Origin: an uncultured Oscillospiraceae bacterium
Lineage (GTDB): Bacteria > Bacillota > Clostridia > Oscillospirales > Acutalibacteraceae
Direction of reading: 5' to 3'
NCBI GenBank assembly: GCA_900549055.1
Contig: URNB01000013.1
Location: forward strand, 1 to 33,440
Length of the DNA stretch: 33,440 bases
Each line of letters opens with the position of its first letter. Within the stretch, counting starts at the first letter, position 1. This document shows, piece by piece, positions 9,601 through 17,573 of this stretch. A model generated the notes under the pieces. It worked only from the letters and a program-made list of their open reading frames with translations. It was not told the origin of the DNA and searched no databases. A program made the position numbers and the translations under genes.

Positions 9601-11106
9601 GTATTTTTCAGGTGGAGTATATCCCCCTGTCCATACTCCGCCGTCAGTATTAAACCTTATACCGTTTTCGGTGTAATATGTTCCCAACGAGTCAATATAA
9701 ACCGCGTCAGCCGCGTTCGGCACCGAAATGAGAAGCGCCAGTCTCTGCAAATTCTCTGTATCCGCCGCGCCGCTTATATCCGACCACGGAATTGTAACGA
9801 TATGCCTGTCTGCGGGAATATTCACCGCCTGTGACACAAGCCTTGTGTTGTTATTCAGCTTTACCTGAACGTCGGTGCCGTGCGGTGATTTGATCCAAAA
9901 GGCTATGCCGTCGCCGTTTTTCATAAAGCTGCCCGATACGGTAATCTGTGCAGCTTTTTCCGCCTCGTTCGGGCAAATTTTAACCGAATTGCCGCTATAT
10001 GAATTATTCGAATCCGTGTTCAGCGACATATCGCTCTCTGCGGCGGGGGTCTTCCAGTCCGACCAGCTGTTTAAAAGCTCCGCGCCCGAATTGTAGGACT
10101 CAAAATTATCGTAATTTTCGGTCATAACCACCCAGCGCGCACGGTAAGAAATATCACCCGCAGCGGTTTCGGGAATAACGGTATAACACTCGCCCGAGGT
10201 ATCGTTCTCGGCGCGCCACCCAACAAGCGTAAAGCCGTCTCTTTTTATCTTTTCCGCATTCGGCAGCGCCGTTTCGGGAATGTATTTTTCGGGCGGGGCG
10301 TAACCCTCTATCCATACGCCGCCGTCGGTATTGAAGCTTATTTTATTTTCCGTGTAGTAAGTACCCGCCGAGTCAATATAAACCTCGTCCGCCGCGTTCG
10401 GCACAGAAACCGTAAAAGATAACTGCCACAAATACTCGGCTGCCGCCGCGCCGTTTATATCCGACCACGGTATTGCGAGAATATGCCTGCCCGCTGGTAT
10501 ATCATACACGGGCGACTGTAAACTTTTATCCTTTATGTGGTTGAACAGAACGCGCACCTTAACGCCGTTTTCCGACTCGATCCAAAATGAAAAGCCGTCG
10601 CCTTTTTTATTGATATTTTTCTGTAATACAATTTCGGTGCTTTTATTTGCCTCGTTTGGGCAAACCTTTACGGAATTGCCGCTGTACGCGTGACTTTCGG
10701 CGGTGTTAAGCGTTGTTTCGCTGCTTACTGCGGGGTGCCGCCAATCCGACCAGCTGCCAAGCAGCTCTTCGGTAGCGGAATAGGAGTCGAAATCGTCCGA
10801 ATCCGCATTTAAAACAATCCAGCGCGCATAGTAGGTTGCGCCGTCTGCACCGCCGGCGGGCAGGGTGAAAACCCGCTCGCCCTTGAAATCGGCGTTTGCA
10901 TACCAGCCCGCAAAGGAAAAGCCATCTTTTGAAATCTGTTCATAGGTCGGTAACGTACTCCCCTGCGTGTAATCGGTAAGCGTGCCGCCGAATAGCTCAA
11001 GGTTTACCGAGTGCCCAGCCGCGCTGACCGCTAAAGCCGCATTTGCGGAGCTTAAAAGAATAACGAATACCAATAGGAGCGACAATAACTTTTTGTTTGT
11101 TACCAT
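6688..11106 (-). CDS. Secreted GH5 glycanase: 4 x (InlB B-repeat + CBM-like), module, internal dockerin, GH5
   Basis: A 1472-aa exported enzyme. I chose ATG at 11106 because AAAGGA lies 9 bases upstream; an in-frame TTG six codons earlier overlaps that site. Order: signal peptide (to about 30); four InlB-repeat/carbohydrate-binding-like pairs (about 33-950); a module shared with the protein at 484 (about 950-1090); a type I dockerin (1092-1145, calcium positions D1094/D1096/S1098/D1102/D1105 and D1124/N1126/D1128/D1132/D1135); then a GH5 catalytic domain (about 1158-1472). The acid/base is E1284 in LLNEPG and the nucleophile E1411 in WVGEFG. FTHQGADW and the C-terminal WEF...GF.LY pattern recall the Thermotoga Cel5A (GH5_25) type, active on beta-glucan and mannan. 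A dockerin ahead of the catalytic domain is unusual. Stop is TAG. Confidence 0.88.
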   Translation of the reverse strand: MVTNKKLLSLLLVFVILLSSANAALAVSAAGHSVNLELFGGTLTDYTQGSTLPTYEQISKDGFSFAGWYANADFKGERVFTLPAGGADGATYYARWIVLNADSDDFDSYSATEELLGSWSDWRHPAVSSETTLNTAESHAYSGNSVKVCPNEANKSTEIVLQKNINKKGDGFSFWIESENGVKVRVLFNHIKDKSLQSPVYDIPAGRHILAIPWSDINGAAAAEYLWQLSFTVSVPNAADEVYIDSAGTYYTENKISFNTDGGVWIEGYAPPEKYIPETALPNAEKIKRDGFTLVGWRAENDTSGECYTVIPETAAGDISYRARWVVMTENYDNFESYNSGAELLNSWSDWKTPAAESDMSLNTDSNNSYSGNSVKICPNEAEKAAQITVSGSFMKNGDGIAFWIKSPHGTDVQVKLNNNTRLVSQAVNIPADRHIVTIPWSDISGAADTENLQRLALLISVPNAADAVYIDSLGTYYTENGIRFNTDGGVWTGGYTPPEKYVPETALPDCGDIKKDGFNFAGWCKSGDISGKSYYAIPADVTGDVTYCAKWITADPNGEFDDFESYGTKDELLKSWADWKWPAENSEITLNTDPNHAYGGNSLKVSPNAANKNCEIVLQKNLTRTGEGIAFWIESENGAAVRILLNHIVVNGVHKSLQSPVMNVSAGKRIVAIPWADSEGAAAAEYLWQLSILVSVPNAADAVYIDSVGTYYADSLRFNTNGGSWADGYTPPKNNVPGTVLPAIDNIEKSGFIFGGWYAEKNFSGDMYSAVPDNAAGDITYHARWVAQGAGFDNFDSYGTNEALLKSWADWKWPAENSEISLNTDPSHAYGGNSLRVSPNAANKNSEIVLQRNFELTGDGVSFWIESENGATVRILFNHIKLQNGTYKSLSSPVLNIPGVKQIVAIPWTDIEGATSADYLWQLSILVSVPNAADAVYIDEVGTYTEPEYEKVHSNWGKGFSDFYDEDGKTVWSYSGSTAVGGEFVGFVTDFLTEKNKKYVIAFDYKYLTDGKLAWSLEPQSAGNIFEESLLYRQTDESRETLNSQNRNTDWQVRKTAFAAENDNKYLAFFAKTAAGAAYDISIKNIRLYDLGDVDFSGKIDASDLAALKKELLGAESAAEFTDVNNDGYWDVRDLTTLKKMLTNAEQADAEEETSNNPLRRGVNFSGFEFEEEIGFDSWIFDGKYYDIVREKGFDHIRLPVDFFPRMDASPDYTIDSEFLRKIDTLIDTALNSGLKIVLDFHHFGELQTNVKGNKQKYYKMWEQLSEHYKDYPPALVFELLNEPGNASAISGGGPDVFTPAKILEIQEEAIKIIRKTNPTRLIVHATSWNDGAAQLMSTEPLLPDDENIIMSIHSYEPLTFTHQGADWDGDGIYWPASDFTDDMKGEILDVFKLVKEYHKKYNRPVWVGEFGVFNRITPDGARAKYADFIVDVMKDADCGWCWWEFQMGFRLYSTKYDEWVDDALMAALLK

Positions 11107-11153
11107 AGGGCTCGTTCCTTTCAAACTTTAATCTGCACCGCCGATATGCGGCA

Positions 11154-12401
11154 TTATTTCATCAATGCAGCCATAAGTGCGTCGTCGATCCATTCATCCC
11201 GCGAGGTGTTGTAAAGCCCAAAGCCCGACTGGAACTCCCACCAGCACCAGCCGCAGCCCGCGTCTTTCATGGTTTCCACTATGAAATCGGCGTATTTCGC
11301 ACGCGCGCCCTCGGGCGCTTTGGATTTCAGCGTGCCGAATTCGCCTATCCACACGGGTCTGCCGTATTTTTCACGATAATTTTTTACCATTTCGAATATA
11401 AGCTGAATTTCATATTTCATATCCTCGGTAAAATCGGTTGACGGTCTGGGATTGCCGGTATTGTTCCAATCCGCGCCCTGATGCGTGAACGCCATAGGTT
11501 CGTAGGAATGAACCGACATAATGAGGTTGTTGTCATCAGGCAGCAGCGGCTCGGTGGTCATAAGCTGAGCCGCGCCGTCGTTCCAGCATGTAGCGTGAAC
11601 AATAAGCCTTGTGGGATTGGTTTTGCGGATGATTTTTATAGCCTCTTCCTGAATTTCAATAAGTTTTTCGGGAGTAACTATATCGGGTCCGCCCTTGCTT
11701 ATTGCGTCGGCGTTGCCCGGCTCGTTGAACAGCTCAAAGACCAAACCCGATGGGTAACTCTGATAATGCTCCGCCAGCTGCTGCCACATCTTATAGTATT
11801 TTTGCTTGTTTCCGCTTACGTTTGTCTGCAATTCACCGAAGTGGTGGAAATCAAGCACTATTTTAAGGTTGGAGCTTATGGCGATATTGATTATTGTATC
11901 GATCTTGCGCAAAAACTCTTCGTCTATTTTATAATCAGGCGCGCCGCCCATATGGCAGAAAAAATTGACGGGCAGTCGGATATGGTCGAAGCCCTTTTCA
12001 CGCACCGCGTCGTAATATTTGCTTTGGAATATCCAGTTATCGTAGCCGATTTCTATATCGTCATACTCAAAATTGGAAAAGTTGACTCCGCGCTGCAGCG
12101 GATTTTTAGACGCGTCATAAGGTACGTTTTTGGTCTCGGTTACGGTAATTGTTCCGCCGCCCGACGATTCTGAAGAGGTGCGGGAAACAACGGTATCGGG
12201 GCTTTCGGAGTCGGGATTTTGGGAATCCGTGCTTTCGGAGCCTGAAGAATCCGTGCTTTGAGAGTCGGTGCTTGATGCACCCCTACTGCTGCTCCCCGAC
12301 ACTGTATTTGAACCGCCCTTATTTTTGCACGCGGTTACGGTAAGGCATATTGTCATTACAAGCAGCAAAGAGCAGATTTTAAGAATTACGGTTCTGTTCA
12401 T
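11154..12401 (-). CDS. GH5 glycanase lipoprotein
   Basis: A 415-aa lipoprotein with lipobox TVTAC (lipidated C25), a Ser/Thr/Asp/Glu-rich linker at about 30-95, and a GH5 domain from about residue 99 to the end. The acid/base is E227 in LFNEPG and the nucleophile E354 in WIGEFG. The catalytic domain is a close paralogue of the one ending the downstream gene, sharing long identical runs such as IVLDFHHFGELQTNV and EEAIKIIRKTNPTRLIVHAT. The lipid anchor keeps it on the membrane outer face, where it can cut polymer held by the adjacent surface protein. Its ATG overlaps the upstream TAA by one base (TAATG), suggesting translational coupling to the C-terminal part of that protein. Endo-beta-glucanase or mannanase is the likely activity. 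Specificity is not provable here. Confidence 0.9.
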   Translation of the reverse strand: MNRTVILKICSLLLVMTICLTVTACKNKGGSNTVSGSSSRGASSTDSQSTDSSGSESTDSQNPDSESPDTVVSRTSSESSGGGTITVTETKNVPYDASKNPLQRGVNFSNFEYDDIEIGYDNWIFQSKYYDAVREKGFDHIRLPVNFFCHMGGAPDYKIDEEFLRKIDTIINIAISSNLKIVLDFHHFGELQTNVSGNKQKYYKMWQQLAEHYQSYPSGLVFELFNEPGNADAISKGGPDIVTPEKLIEIQEEAIKIIRKTNPTRLIVHATCWNDGAAQLMTTEPLLPDDNNLIMSVHSYEPMAFTHQGADWNNTGNPRPSTDFTEDMKYEIQLIFEMVKNYREKYGRPVWIGEFGTLKSKAPEGARAKYADFIVETMKDAGCGWCWWEFQSGFGLYNTSRDEWIDDALMAALMK

Positions 12402-15400
12402 TATTTCGCACCTCCGTTATTTTTGCCGCGTTTACGTTTAATTGCCACAGGAATTATAATACCTGCGCAAGCCACTGCCGCCGCACCTACGGATATAAGA
12501 ATTATTATCCATGCGGACGAACCGCCGTCATCATCGGTTTTTTTGCTGTTGTTTGTCTTGGGTCCGCGTTTCGGTCCGCGCTTGATACCGGTCGCGGCGT
12601 TTGTGTTGTTATCGGTATCGGTTCCTATGTCGGTACCGCCGTTGTCGCCGTCCGCCGTGCCGTCTGTGCTGTCCTGCGGATTTTCTCTCTGTTTAACCAC
12701 CGTAACGGTAGCGGTCAGCTTTTGAATAACGTTTTTATCTATCGTTATTCCCTTTGCCGACCAGTCGGTATCGTTAGTGGTTACAAGCAGCATGGCGGTC
12801 GGGTTAAGGGAGTAAACGGTGATCCAATCGCCCTCAACCGTGTAGTTGACCGAATCAAGCGAGCCGTCAAGGAATACCTCGTATACGCCTATCTTGCTTA
12901 CGTCGGCGCCTTTCGGCCGCTTAAAGCTGACCCATGCGGGACCGTATATATCGGCGGAGCCGCCCGCGTCGTTCAAAAGTTTATACTCGGCAAGGTAAGC
13001 CATATTTACACCCGTGGGCAGTTCGCCGCCCAAAGAGGTAAGTTTATTTACCTGATACTTTTTAATTTCTACCTTTGTTCCCTTGGGTATGTGGTTGTTG
13101 TACCCGGTAATCTTTATGTCTTTATCGTCGTTTTCGGCAACAAAGTCAACCATTTTTTCGTTGTAGTATATGCCGAGCTCGTCAATCCAAACCGTTCCCT
13201 TTGTGCCTACGCTGTCATAAATCGATATGCCCATGCTCGCAAGGGTTTTGGCGTCGGTTTCCTTAATATAAGACCACGGAAGATAAACCGTAACGCCGCT
13301 TTCATTTGCGGGAATTACAATATCCTCGGCTGTTGTGCTCTTTTTGGGGTCGCCGCCTATAAGGAAGCTTACCCTTATAGTTATGGTGCGGTCGGTTTTA
13401 ATCCAGAATTTGAAGCCGTCGCCCTCGCGGTCGGTTCCGCGTTTGCCGAAAGTTGTGCTCCATGAGTAATTTCTGAAGCATGCCGACGGTCTTGAGCCGC
13501 CCTTGATATACTCGCCGTCCAAAACCTCGTATTCGGCGCGCAAGCCCCTTGTCGAACCGGGCGCGAGATTCTTTGAATCCTTTTCGAGATAAAGATATAC
13601 AGAGCCGCTCTCTCTCCAGTTTTCATACGGTGTGGTTTCCTCCCACAGCGCCTTTGCCACGGCCTCGTCATTATCGAAATTCTCAAAATCGTGGTTGATA
13701 TTTACCTGCTCAACCCACTTTGCCCAGAATTCTCTGTTGGCGGTATTATCGGGTTCAAGCCCGAATATCGGCGTTCCCGTAAGAGACGCGTTTGCATACC
13801 AGCCCGCAAAGAAGAAGCCTTCCTTTTGCACATCCTTGTCCGTCGGTAAAACGGTGGTCTTTTCGCCGTCAAGCTCATCCGCAACCGAGGCGCCCGCAAC
13901 AAATTCGCCGCCGTTCAGGTTATAGGTGAGAATACGGTCGGTGCTGTCGGAATATGTTCCTATACTGTCGATATAAACCGTGTTCGCAATGCTCTTATCC
14001 GCTGTTTTTACGAGGAAGAACATGCACCACCAATCGTTGCCCTCGGCAATACTCGTGAATTTCTCCCACGGAACGGTAACAATGCTCTTGCCCGCGGGAA
14101 TCGCAACCTCATAATACTTGTTCTGATCGTTAAAGGCTACCAAAAGCGTTGCCGCAATTTGAGATTTCACACTGAAAGAAAGGCCGTCGCCCGCCTTATA
14201 AAAGACCTTATTTTTGCAAATTGCAGCGTAACTTTCTTTATGTGTATCCTTGCCTGCCACGCCGAGCTTCAGCGATTTTGAACCGTCGTAGGCATTTGCC
14301 GCGTCGGTATTGAGCGAGGGCGAAGCGGAGTTGCTCCGCGCTTCCCAACCGGTAGAATCGGTGTAGCTTTCAAAATCATCAAAACCGGCAGTGTGCTTTA
14401 TCCACTTTGCATAAAGCTTAACGCTGCCCGATTCGGGCGTTACGGTTATCGGGTTTCCGTTATAATCCTTATTATCGTACCACCCCGCGAAAGTATAACC
14501 CTGTTTTACAACATTTTCATATGTAGGGAGTTTTATGCCCCCCGATGAATACTTTGTCGGCGCGGTATAGCTGCCGTACCGACTGCCGCCGAGCAAATAA
14601 TACGAAACCGTATCAGCCCCCGCGGCGTTTTCTTTATATGTGCCGATTTCATCAATGTAAACCGTATCTTCCGCATTCGGAACGGATACGCGAAGCGAGG
14701 TCTGCCACAAAACTGCCGCCGACTCTGCCCCCGGAATTTCCGACCACGGGATTGTAACCAAAAGTCTTCCCGCGGGAATGCTTTTCGCGGCGGATATAAT
14801 AGTCTTGCTGCCGTTAAACTGGATTCTGACAGCAGCGCCGCGTGCGGACTCGATCCAAAAAGCCACGCCGTCGCCGCTCTTTCGGAAATTCTGCCTTGAA
14901 ACCACAAGCTGATCCTCTTTATTTGCCTCTTTTACGGAGACTTTCATGGATTTAGTTCCGTTGTGCGCATGCGCCGCGTCGGTGTTAAGGCTTGTTTCGG
15001 CTTTCTGCGCGGGCCATTTCCAGTCGGACCAGTGGTTATCGTTCAAAAGGTCATCGTCGGTATCGTATGACTCGAAGTTATCGAAATTCACGTCATGCAG
15101 TATCCACTTAGCCCAGTATTCCTTATCTCCCTCGGATTGGGGCGGTATGGAATATATGGGAGTGCCTTTAAGCTCTGCATTATCATACCAGCCCGCCAAA
15201 GTAAGACCGTTATTTATTACCTGATTGCAATCGGGCAAGGTAATCCCGCTTGTGCGGTTATAGCCGACAGGCAGAATATAGCCCTCAATGCATTCGCCGC
15301 CGTTCAGATTAAACATAACCTTATTATCAACCGCCACGGTATATGTGCCTATATCGTCAATATAAACCGTTGCTTCTTCGCTCGGGTTATCAAAACAGAT

Positions 15401-15652
15401 AAGGGTTATCCAGGGCGCTCTCTTATTTTGCAGCTCTTTCCACGGAACGGTGATATAGTGCTTTCCTGCGGGAACCGTAATTTTGGCAGAGTCTGTGTTG
15501 TTGTTCAGGCGAAGTCTCAGCTTGATTTCCTTATCGGTGCTGATCCAGAATGATACGCCCTCACCGAGATCCTTTTCATTCGGGAAGAACACCCTGTCAG
15601 AGCCAAAATGCGTGGAATTATAAGGCGACGCGGAGCCCTTAACTTTAAGCAC
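12401..15652 (-). CDS. C-terminal part of a membrane-anchored InlB/CBM surface protein, cut off by an in-frame TAG
   Basis: A 1083-aa open frame with no signal peptide and no ribosome-binding site at its first usable start (GTG at 15652). It is in the same frame as the gene at 15704-17554, separated by one TAG plus 17 sense codons. It starts inside the third carbohydrate-binding-like module, then carries three InlB repeats (108-183, 345-417, 574-647), three modules (188-340, 422-568, 653-830), an unrecognised domain (833-988), an Asp/Asn/Thr-rich linker with a KRGPKRGPK patch, one transmembrane helix (1047-1071) and a Lys/Arg tail. No LPXTG is present, so anchoring is by the helix. Alone it would be trapped in the cytoplasm, so it makes sense only as the rest of a 1,717-aa surface protein. 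Confidence 0.75.
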   Translation of the reverse strand: MLKVKGSASPYNSTHFGSDRVFFPNEKDLGEGVSFWISTDKEIKLRLRLNNNTDSAKITVPAGKHYITVPWKELQNKRAPWITLICFDNPSEEATVYIDDIGTYTVAVDNKVMFNLNGGECIEGYILPVGYNRTSGITLPDCNQVINNGLTLAGWYDNAELKGTPIYSIPPQSEGDKEYWAKWILHDVNFDNFESYDTDDDLLNDNHWSDWKWPAQKAETSLNTDAAHAHNGTKSMKVSVKEANKEDQLVVSRQNFRKSGDGVAFWIESARGAAVRIQFNGSKTIISAAKSIPAGRLLVTIPWSEIPGAESAAVLWQTSLRVSVPNAEDTVYIDEIGTYKENAAGADTVSYYLLGGSRYGSYTAPTKYSSGGIKLPTYENVVKQGYTFAGWYDNKDYNGNPITVTPESGSVKLYAKWIKHTAGFDDFESYTDSTGWEARSNSASPSLNTDAANAYDGSKSLKLGVAGKDTHKESYAAICKNKVFYKAGDGLSFSVKSQIAATLLVAFNDQNKYYEVAIPAGKSIVTVPWEKFTSIAEGNDWWCMFFLVKTADKSIANTVYIDSIGTYSDSTDRILTYNLNGGEFVAGASVADELDGEKTTVLPTDKDVQKEGFFFAGWYANASLTGTPIFGLEPDNTANREFWAKWVEQVNINHDFENFDNDEAVAKALWEETTPYENWRESGSVYLYLEKDSKNLAPGSTRGLRAEYEVLDGEYIKGGSRPSACFRNYSWSTTFGKRGTDREGDGFKFWIKTDRTITIRVSFLIGGDPKKSTTAEDIVIPANESGVTVYLPWSYIKETDAKTLASMGISIYDSVGTKGTVWIDELGIYYNEKMVDFVAENDDKDIKITGYNNHIPKGTKVEIKKYQVNKLTSLGGELPTGVNMAYLAEYKLLNDAGGSADIYGPAWVSFKRPKGADVSKIGVYEVFLDGSLDSVNYTVEGDWITVYSLNPTAMLLVTTNDTDWSAKGITIDKNVIQKLTATVTVVKQRENPQDSTDGTADGDNGGTDIGTDTDNNTNAATGIKRGPKRGPKTNNSKKTDDDGGSSAWIIILISVGAAAVACAGIIIPVAIKRKRGKNNGGAK

Positions 15653-15703
15653 GAGCTTGGCGGATTTAGAACCGCTGCTTACATTTTTCCCGCTTGCGTT
15701 AAG

Positions 15704-15706
15704 CTA
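15704..15706 (-). other. In-frame TAG interrupting the surface protein
   Basis: Reading runs GVQGTTV, TAG, LNASGKNVSSGSKSAKL and on for 1,100 sense codons with no other stop and no frame change. The interrupted stretch is a strand of the third carbohydrate-binding-like module, where sibling modules usually read SLNT..., so Ser (TCG) or Gln (CAG) is a plausible ancestral codon one substitution away. TAG also ends the genes at 6688 and 22078, so the codon is not reassigned in this genome. A recent nonsense mutation, a base-call error and programmed read-through all remain possible. Confidence 0.9.
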
Positions 15707-17554
15707 TACCGTCGTACCCTGCACGCCGCTCCAGAAATAGAAGCCGCCCTTGCCGTCTTCTTCGGTAATAAACCCGTTTGCTTTATCGTTTTCGGAATTC
15801 TTGCCGTCTGAAGTAAGCACCGTTGTTATAACGCTTGTATCGGTATATTTTTCAAAGTCCGAAAAGCAAGGGTCAATCTTTATCCAGCGGGCGTAGTAGG
15901 TAATATCGCCCGAAGCCGTATCGGGAACGGTATAAGCGCGCGATCCCGTAAAGCCCGTATTATCAAACCAGCCCGCAAAGGCATAGCCCGCTCGGCTTAT
16001 GTTATCAATAACCGGCAGAACAGTTCCGGGCGTATATTTTTCGGTCGGAGTAAAGCCGTCCGCCCAGGTGCCGCCGCTTGTATCAAAGGTAAGTTTACCC
16101 TCGGTGTAATCGGTATATGTGCCTACATCGTCTATATATACCTCACCGCTGCTTTCGGGAACATTTATAAGCAACGATAACTGCCATAAATCGCTTGCCT
16201 GCAAGGCTCCCTCTATTTTCGACCACGGAATTGCAACGATATATTTGCCCGACGGAACATTTATTTTCGGAGACGGAATACTCTTAGCACCCATGTGATT
16301 GAATAAAACCTGAACGGTTGCGCCATCCGATTCTATCCAAAAGGAAATTCCGTTGCCCGATCTTGAAAAGCTTGCCTGCAAAACTATTTCGTCGTTTTTG
16401 TTTGCTTCGTTCGGTCGGTTCTTCATGGATTTACCGCTGTGTGCGTGGGCAGGGTTTGTGTTAAGCGTTGTAGCCGCATTCTGTGCGGGCCACTTCCAAT
16501 CCGACCATTTTTTGAGCAGGTCGGCGTCGGTTGCGTATGTCTCGAAATTATCATAATCGGCGCTGCATATTATCCAACGCGCATAATAAACGATTTCCCC
16601 TGTCGCGTCGGCGGGAACCGTAAAAATCTGTGCGTCGGAAAAATCGGCGTCGGTATACCAGCCGCCGAAAACGGCGCCCTCTTTGCTTATGTCATCCATA
16701 CCTGGCAGAACTGTTCCGGAAGTATAATTTTCGGGCGGGTTAAAGCCTTTCGCCCAAGCGCCGCCGTTTGTATTAAATACAAGTTTACCCTCGGAATAAT
16801 CGGTATATGTGCCTATATCGTCAATATAAACCGTTTCACCGGCGTTCGGAACTTTAACAACTAATTGAATTTTCCACAAATACGGTGCATCCAAAGCGCC
16901 TTTAAGCTCAGTCCACGGAATAGTTACCATATGTTTGCCGCCCGGGAAAGTTCTTACGGCAGATGATATGTTACCGTTGAGTATAAATTTAACCGTTGCA
17001 CCGTTTTTCGATTCAGTCCAAAAAGCTACGCCATTGCCGGTTTTTGAGTAGGAAATATCTTGAAATGCAAGATTAGAATTGGCATTTGCCTTCGCAAAAT
17101 CAATTTTAACTGATTTGCCGCTGTTAGCGTGAGCAGAATCGGTATTAAGAGAAAACGAAGCGTTATTTTCTGCCCAGTTCAACCATTTTGCATTTAATTC
17201 GTCATTCGTAACGTATGACTCAAAGCTTTCACAATTCGCATCATGGTTTATCCACCGCGCATAGTAAACGGTTTGCCCCGTAACGCCTGCGGGAACCGTA
17301 AATACGCGTTCTCCGTTAAAATCTGCATCGGCGTACCAGCCGCCGAAAACGGCGCCGTCCCTTGTAACCTTTTCGCAGTCCGGCAATGCGTCTCCCGCGG
17401 CAAAGCCCGAGGAAGAACCTGCCAATTGCCCGCCGTTAAGCTCGAATCTTATATCCGCGCCTGTTGCCAATACAGATATTATTACATTCATCGAGCTTAT
17501 CAGTACGGCGAATGCCATAAAAAACGTGATCAGCCTTTTAGTGTAGTTTCGCAT
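15704..17554 (-). CDS. N-terminal part of the InlB/CBM surface protein, ending at the in-frame TAG
   Basis: A 616-aa exported protein. I chose ATG at 17554 (MRNYTKRLIT) because AAAAGGAGG precedes it by a normal distance and the signal peptide (to about 31) begins there. It holds InlB repeats at 33-102, 256-328 and 486-558, with carbohydrate-binding-like modules at 107-250 and 334-481, and a third cut at 563-616. The signal peptide is a close relative of that in the protein at 484. With the downstream frame it would make a 1,717-aa membrane-anchored protein of six module pairs. As it stands, the product would be secreted without an anchor. It follows the permease gene at 17574 by 19 bases. Confidence 0.85.
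   Translation of the reverse strand: MRNYTKRLITFFMAFAVLISSMNVIISVLATGADIRFELNGGQLAGSSSGFAAGDALPDCEKVTRDGAVFGGWYADADFNGERVFTVPAGVTGQTVYYARWINHDANCESFESYVTNDELNAKWLNWAENNASFSLNTDSAHANSGKSVKIDFAKANANSNLAFQDISYSKTGNGVAFWTESKNGATVKFILNGNISSAVRTFPGGKHMVTIPWTELKGALDAPYLWKIQLVVKVPNAGETVYIDDIGTYTDYSEGKLVFNTNGGAWAKGFNPPENYTSGTVLPGMDDISKEGAVFGGWYTDADFSDAQIFTVPADATGEIVYYARWIICSADYDNFETYATDADLLKKWSDWKWPAQNAATTLNTNPAHAHSGKSMKNRPNEANKNDEIVLQASFSRSGNGISFWIESDGATVQVLFNHMGAKSIPSPKINVPSGKYIVAIPWSKIEGALQASDLWQLSLLINVPESSGEVYIDDVGTYTDYTEGKLTFDTSGGTWADGFTPTEKYTPGTVLPVIDNISRAGYAFAGWFDNTGFTGSRAYTVPDTASGDITYYARWIKIDPCFSDFEKYTDTSVITTVLTSDGKNSENDKANGFITEEDGKGGFYFWSGVQGTTV
17096..17240 (-). repeat. Module segment duplicated at 2062-2206 (copy 2)
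   Basis: Second copy, in the first carbohydrate-binding-like module of the TAG-interrupted surface protein, 15 kb from copy 1. The two encode near-identical peptides (for example NDELNAKWLNWA, FSLNTDSAHANSGKS). Confidence 0.8.
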
Positions 17555-17573
17555 TTGATTTCCTCCTTTTAAT

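Noticed and set aside
12401..12610. LPXTG-type sortase anchor at the C-terminus of the surface protein
   Set aside because: No LPXTG-like motif precedes the helix; only a KRGPKRGPK patch, a transmembrane helix and a basic tail are present.
12722..13465. Long plus-strand open frame (247 aa) over the surface protein gene
   Set aside because: It is antisense to a well-supported coding frame, has no recognisable domain, and has the biased composition of a codon-shadow frame.
15652..15703. Independent translation start for the downstream half of the surface protein (GTG at 15652)
   Set aside because: There is no ribosome-binding site, no signal peptide, and the start falls inside a module whose first strands lie upstream of the TAG.
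15704..15706. TAG reassigned to an amino acid in this genome
   Set aside because: TAG ends the GH5-dockerin gene (6688-6690) and the NHL/Yip1 gene (22078-22080) exactly where homology and gene spacing demand a stop.
484..17554. Tandem DNA repeats that might be a CRISPR or minisatellite array
   Set aside because: The roughly 700-base periodicity is explained by protein modules; there are no short identical repeats with unique spacers.
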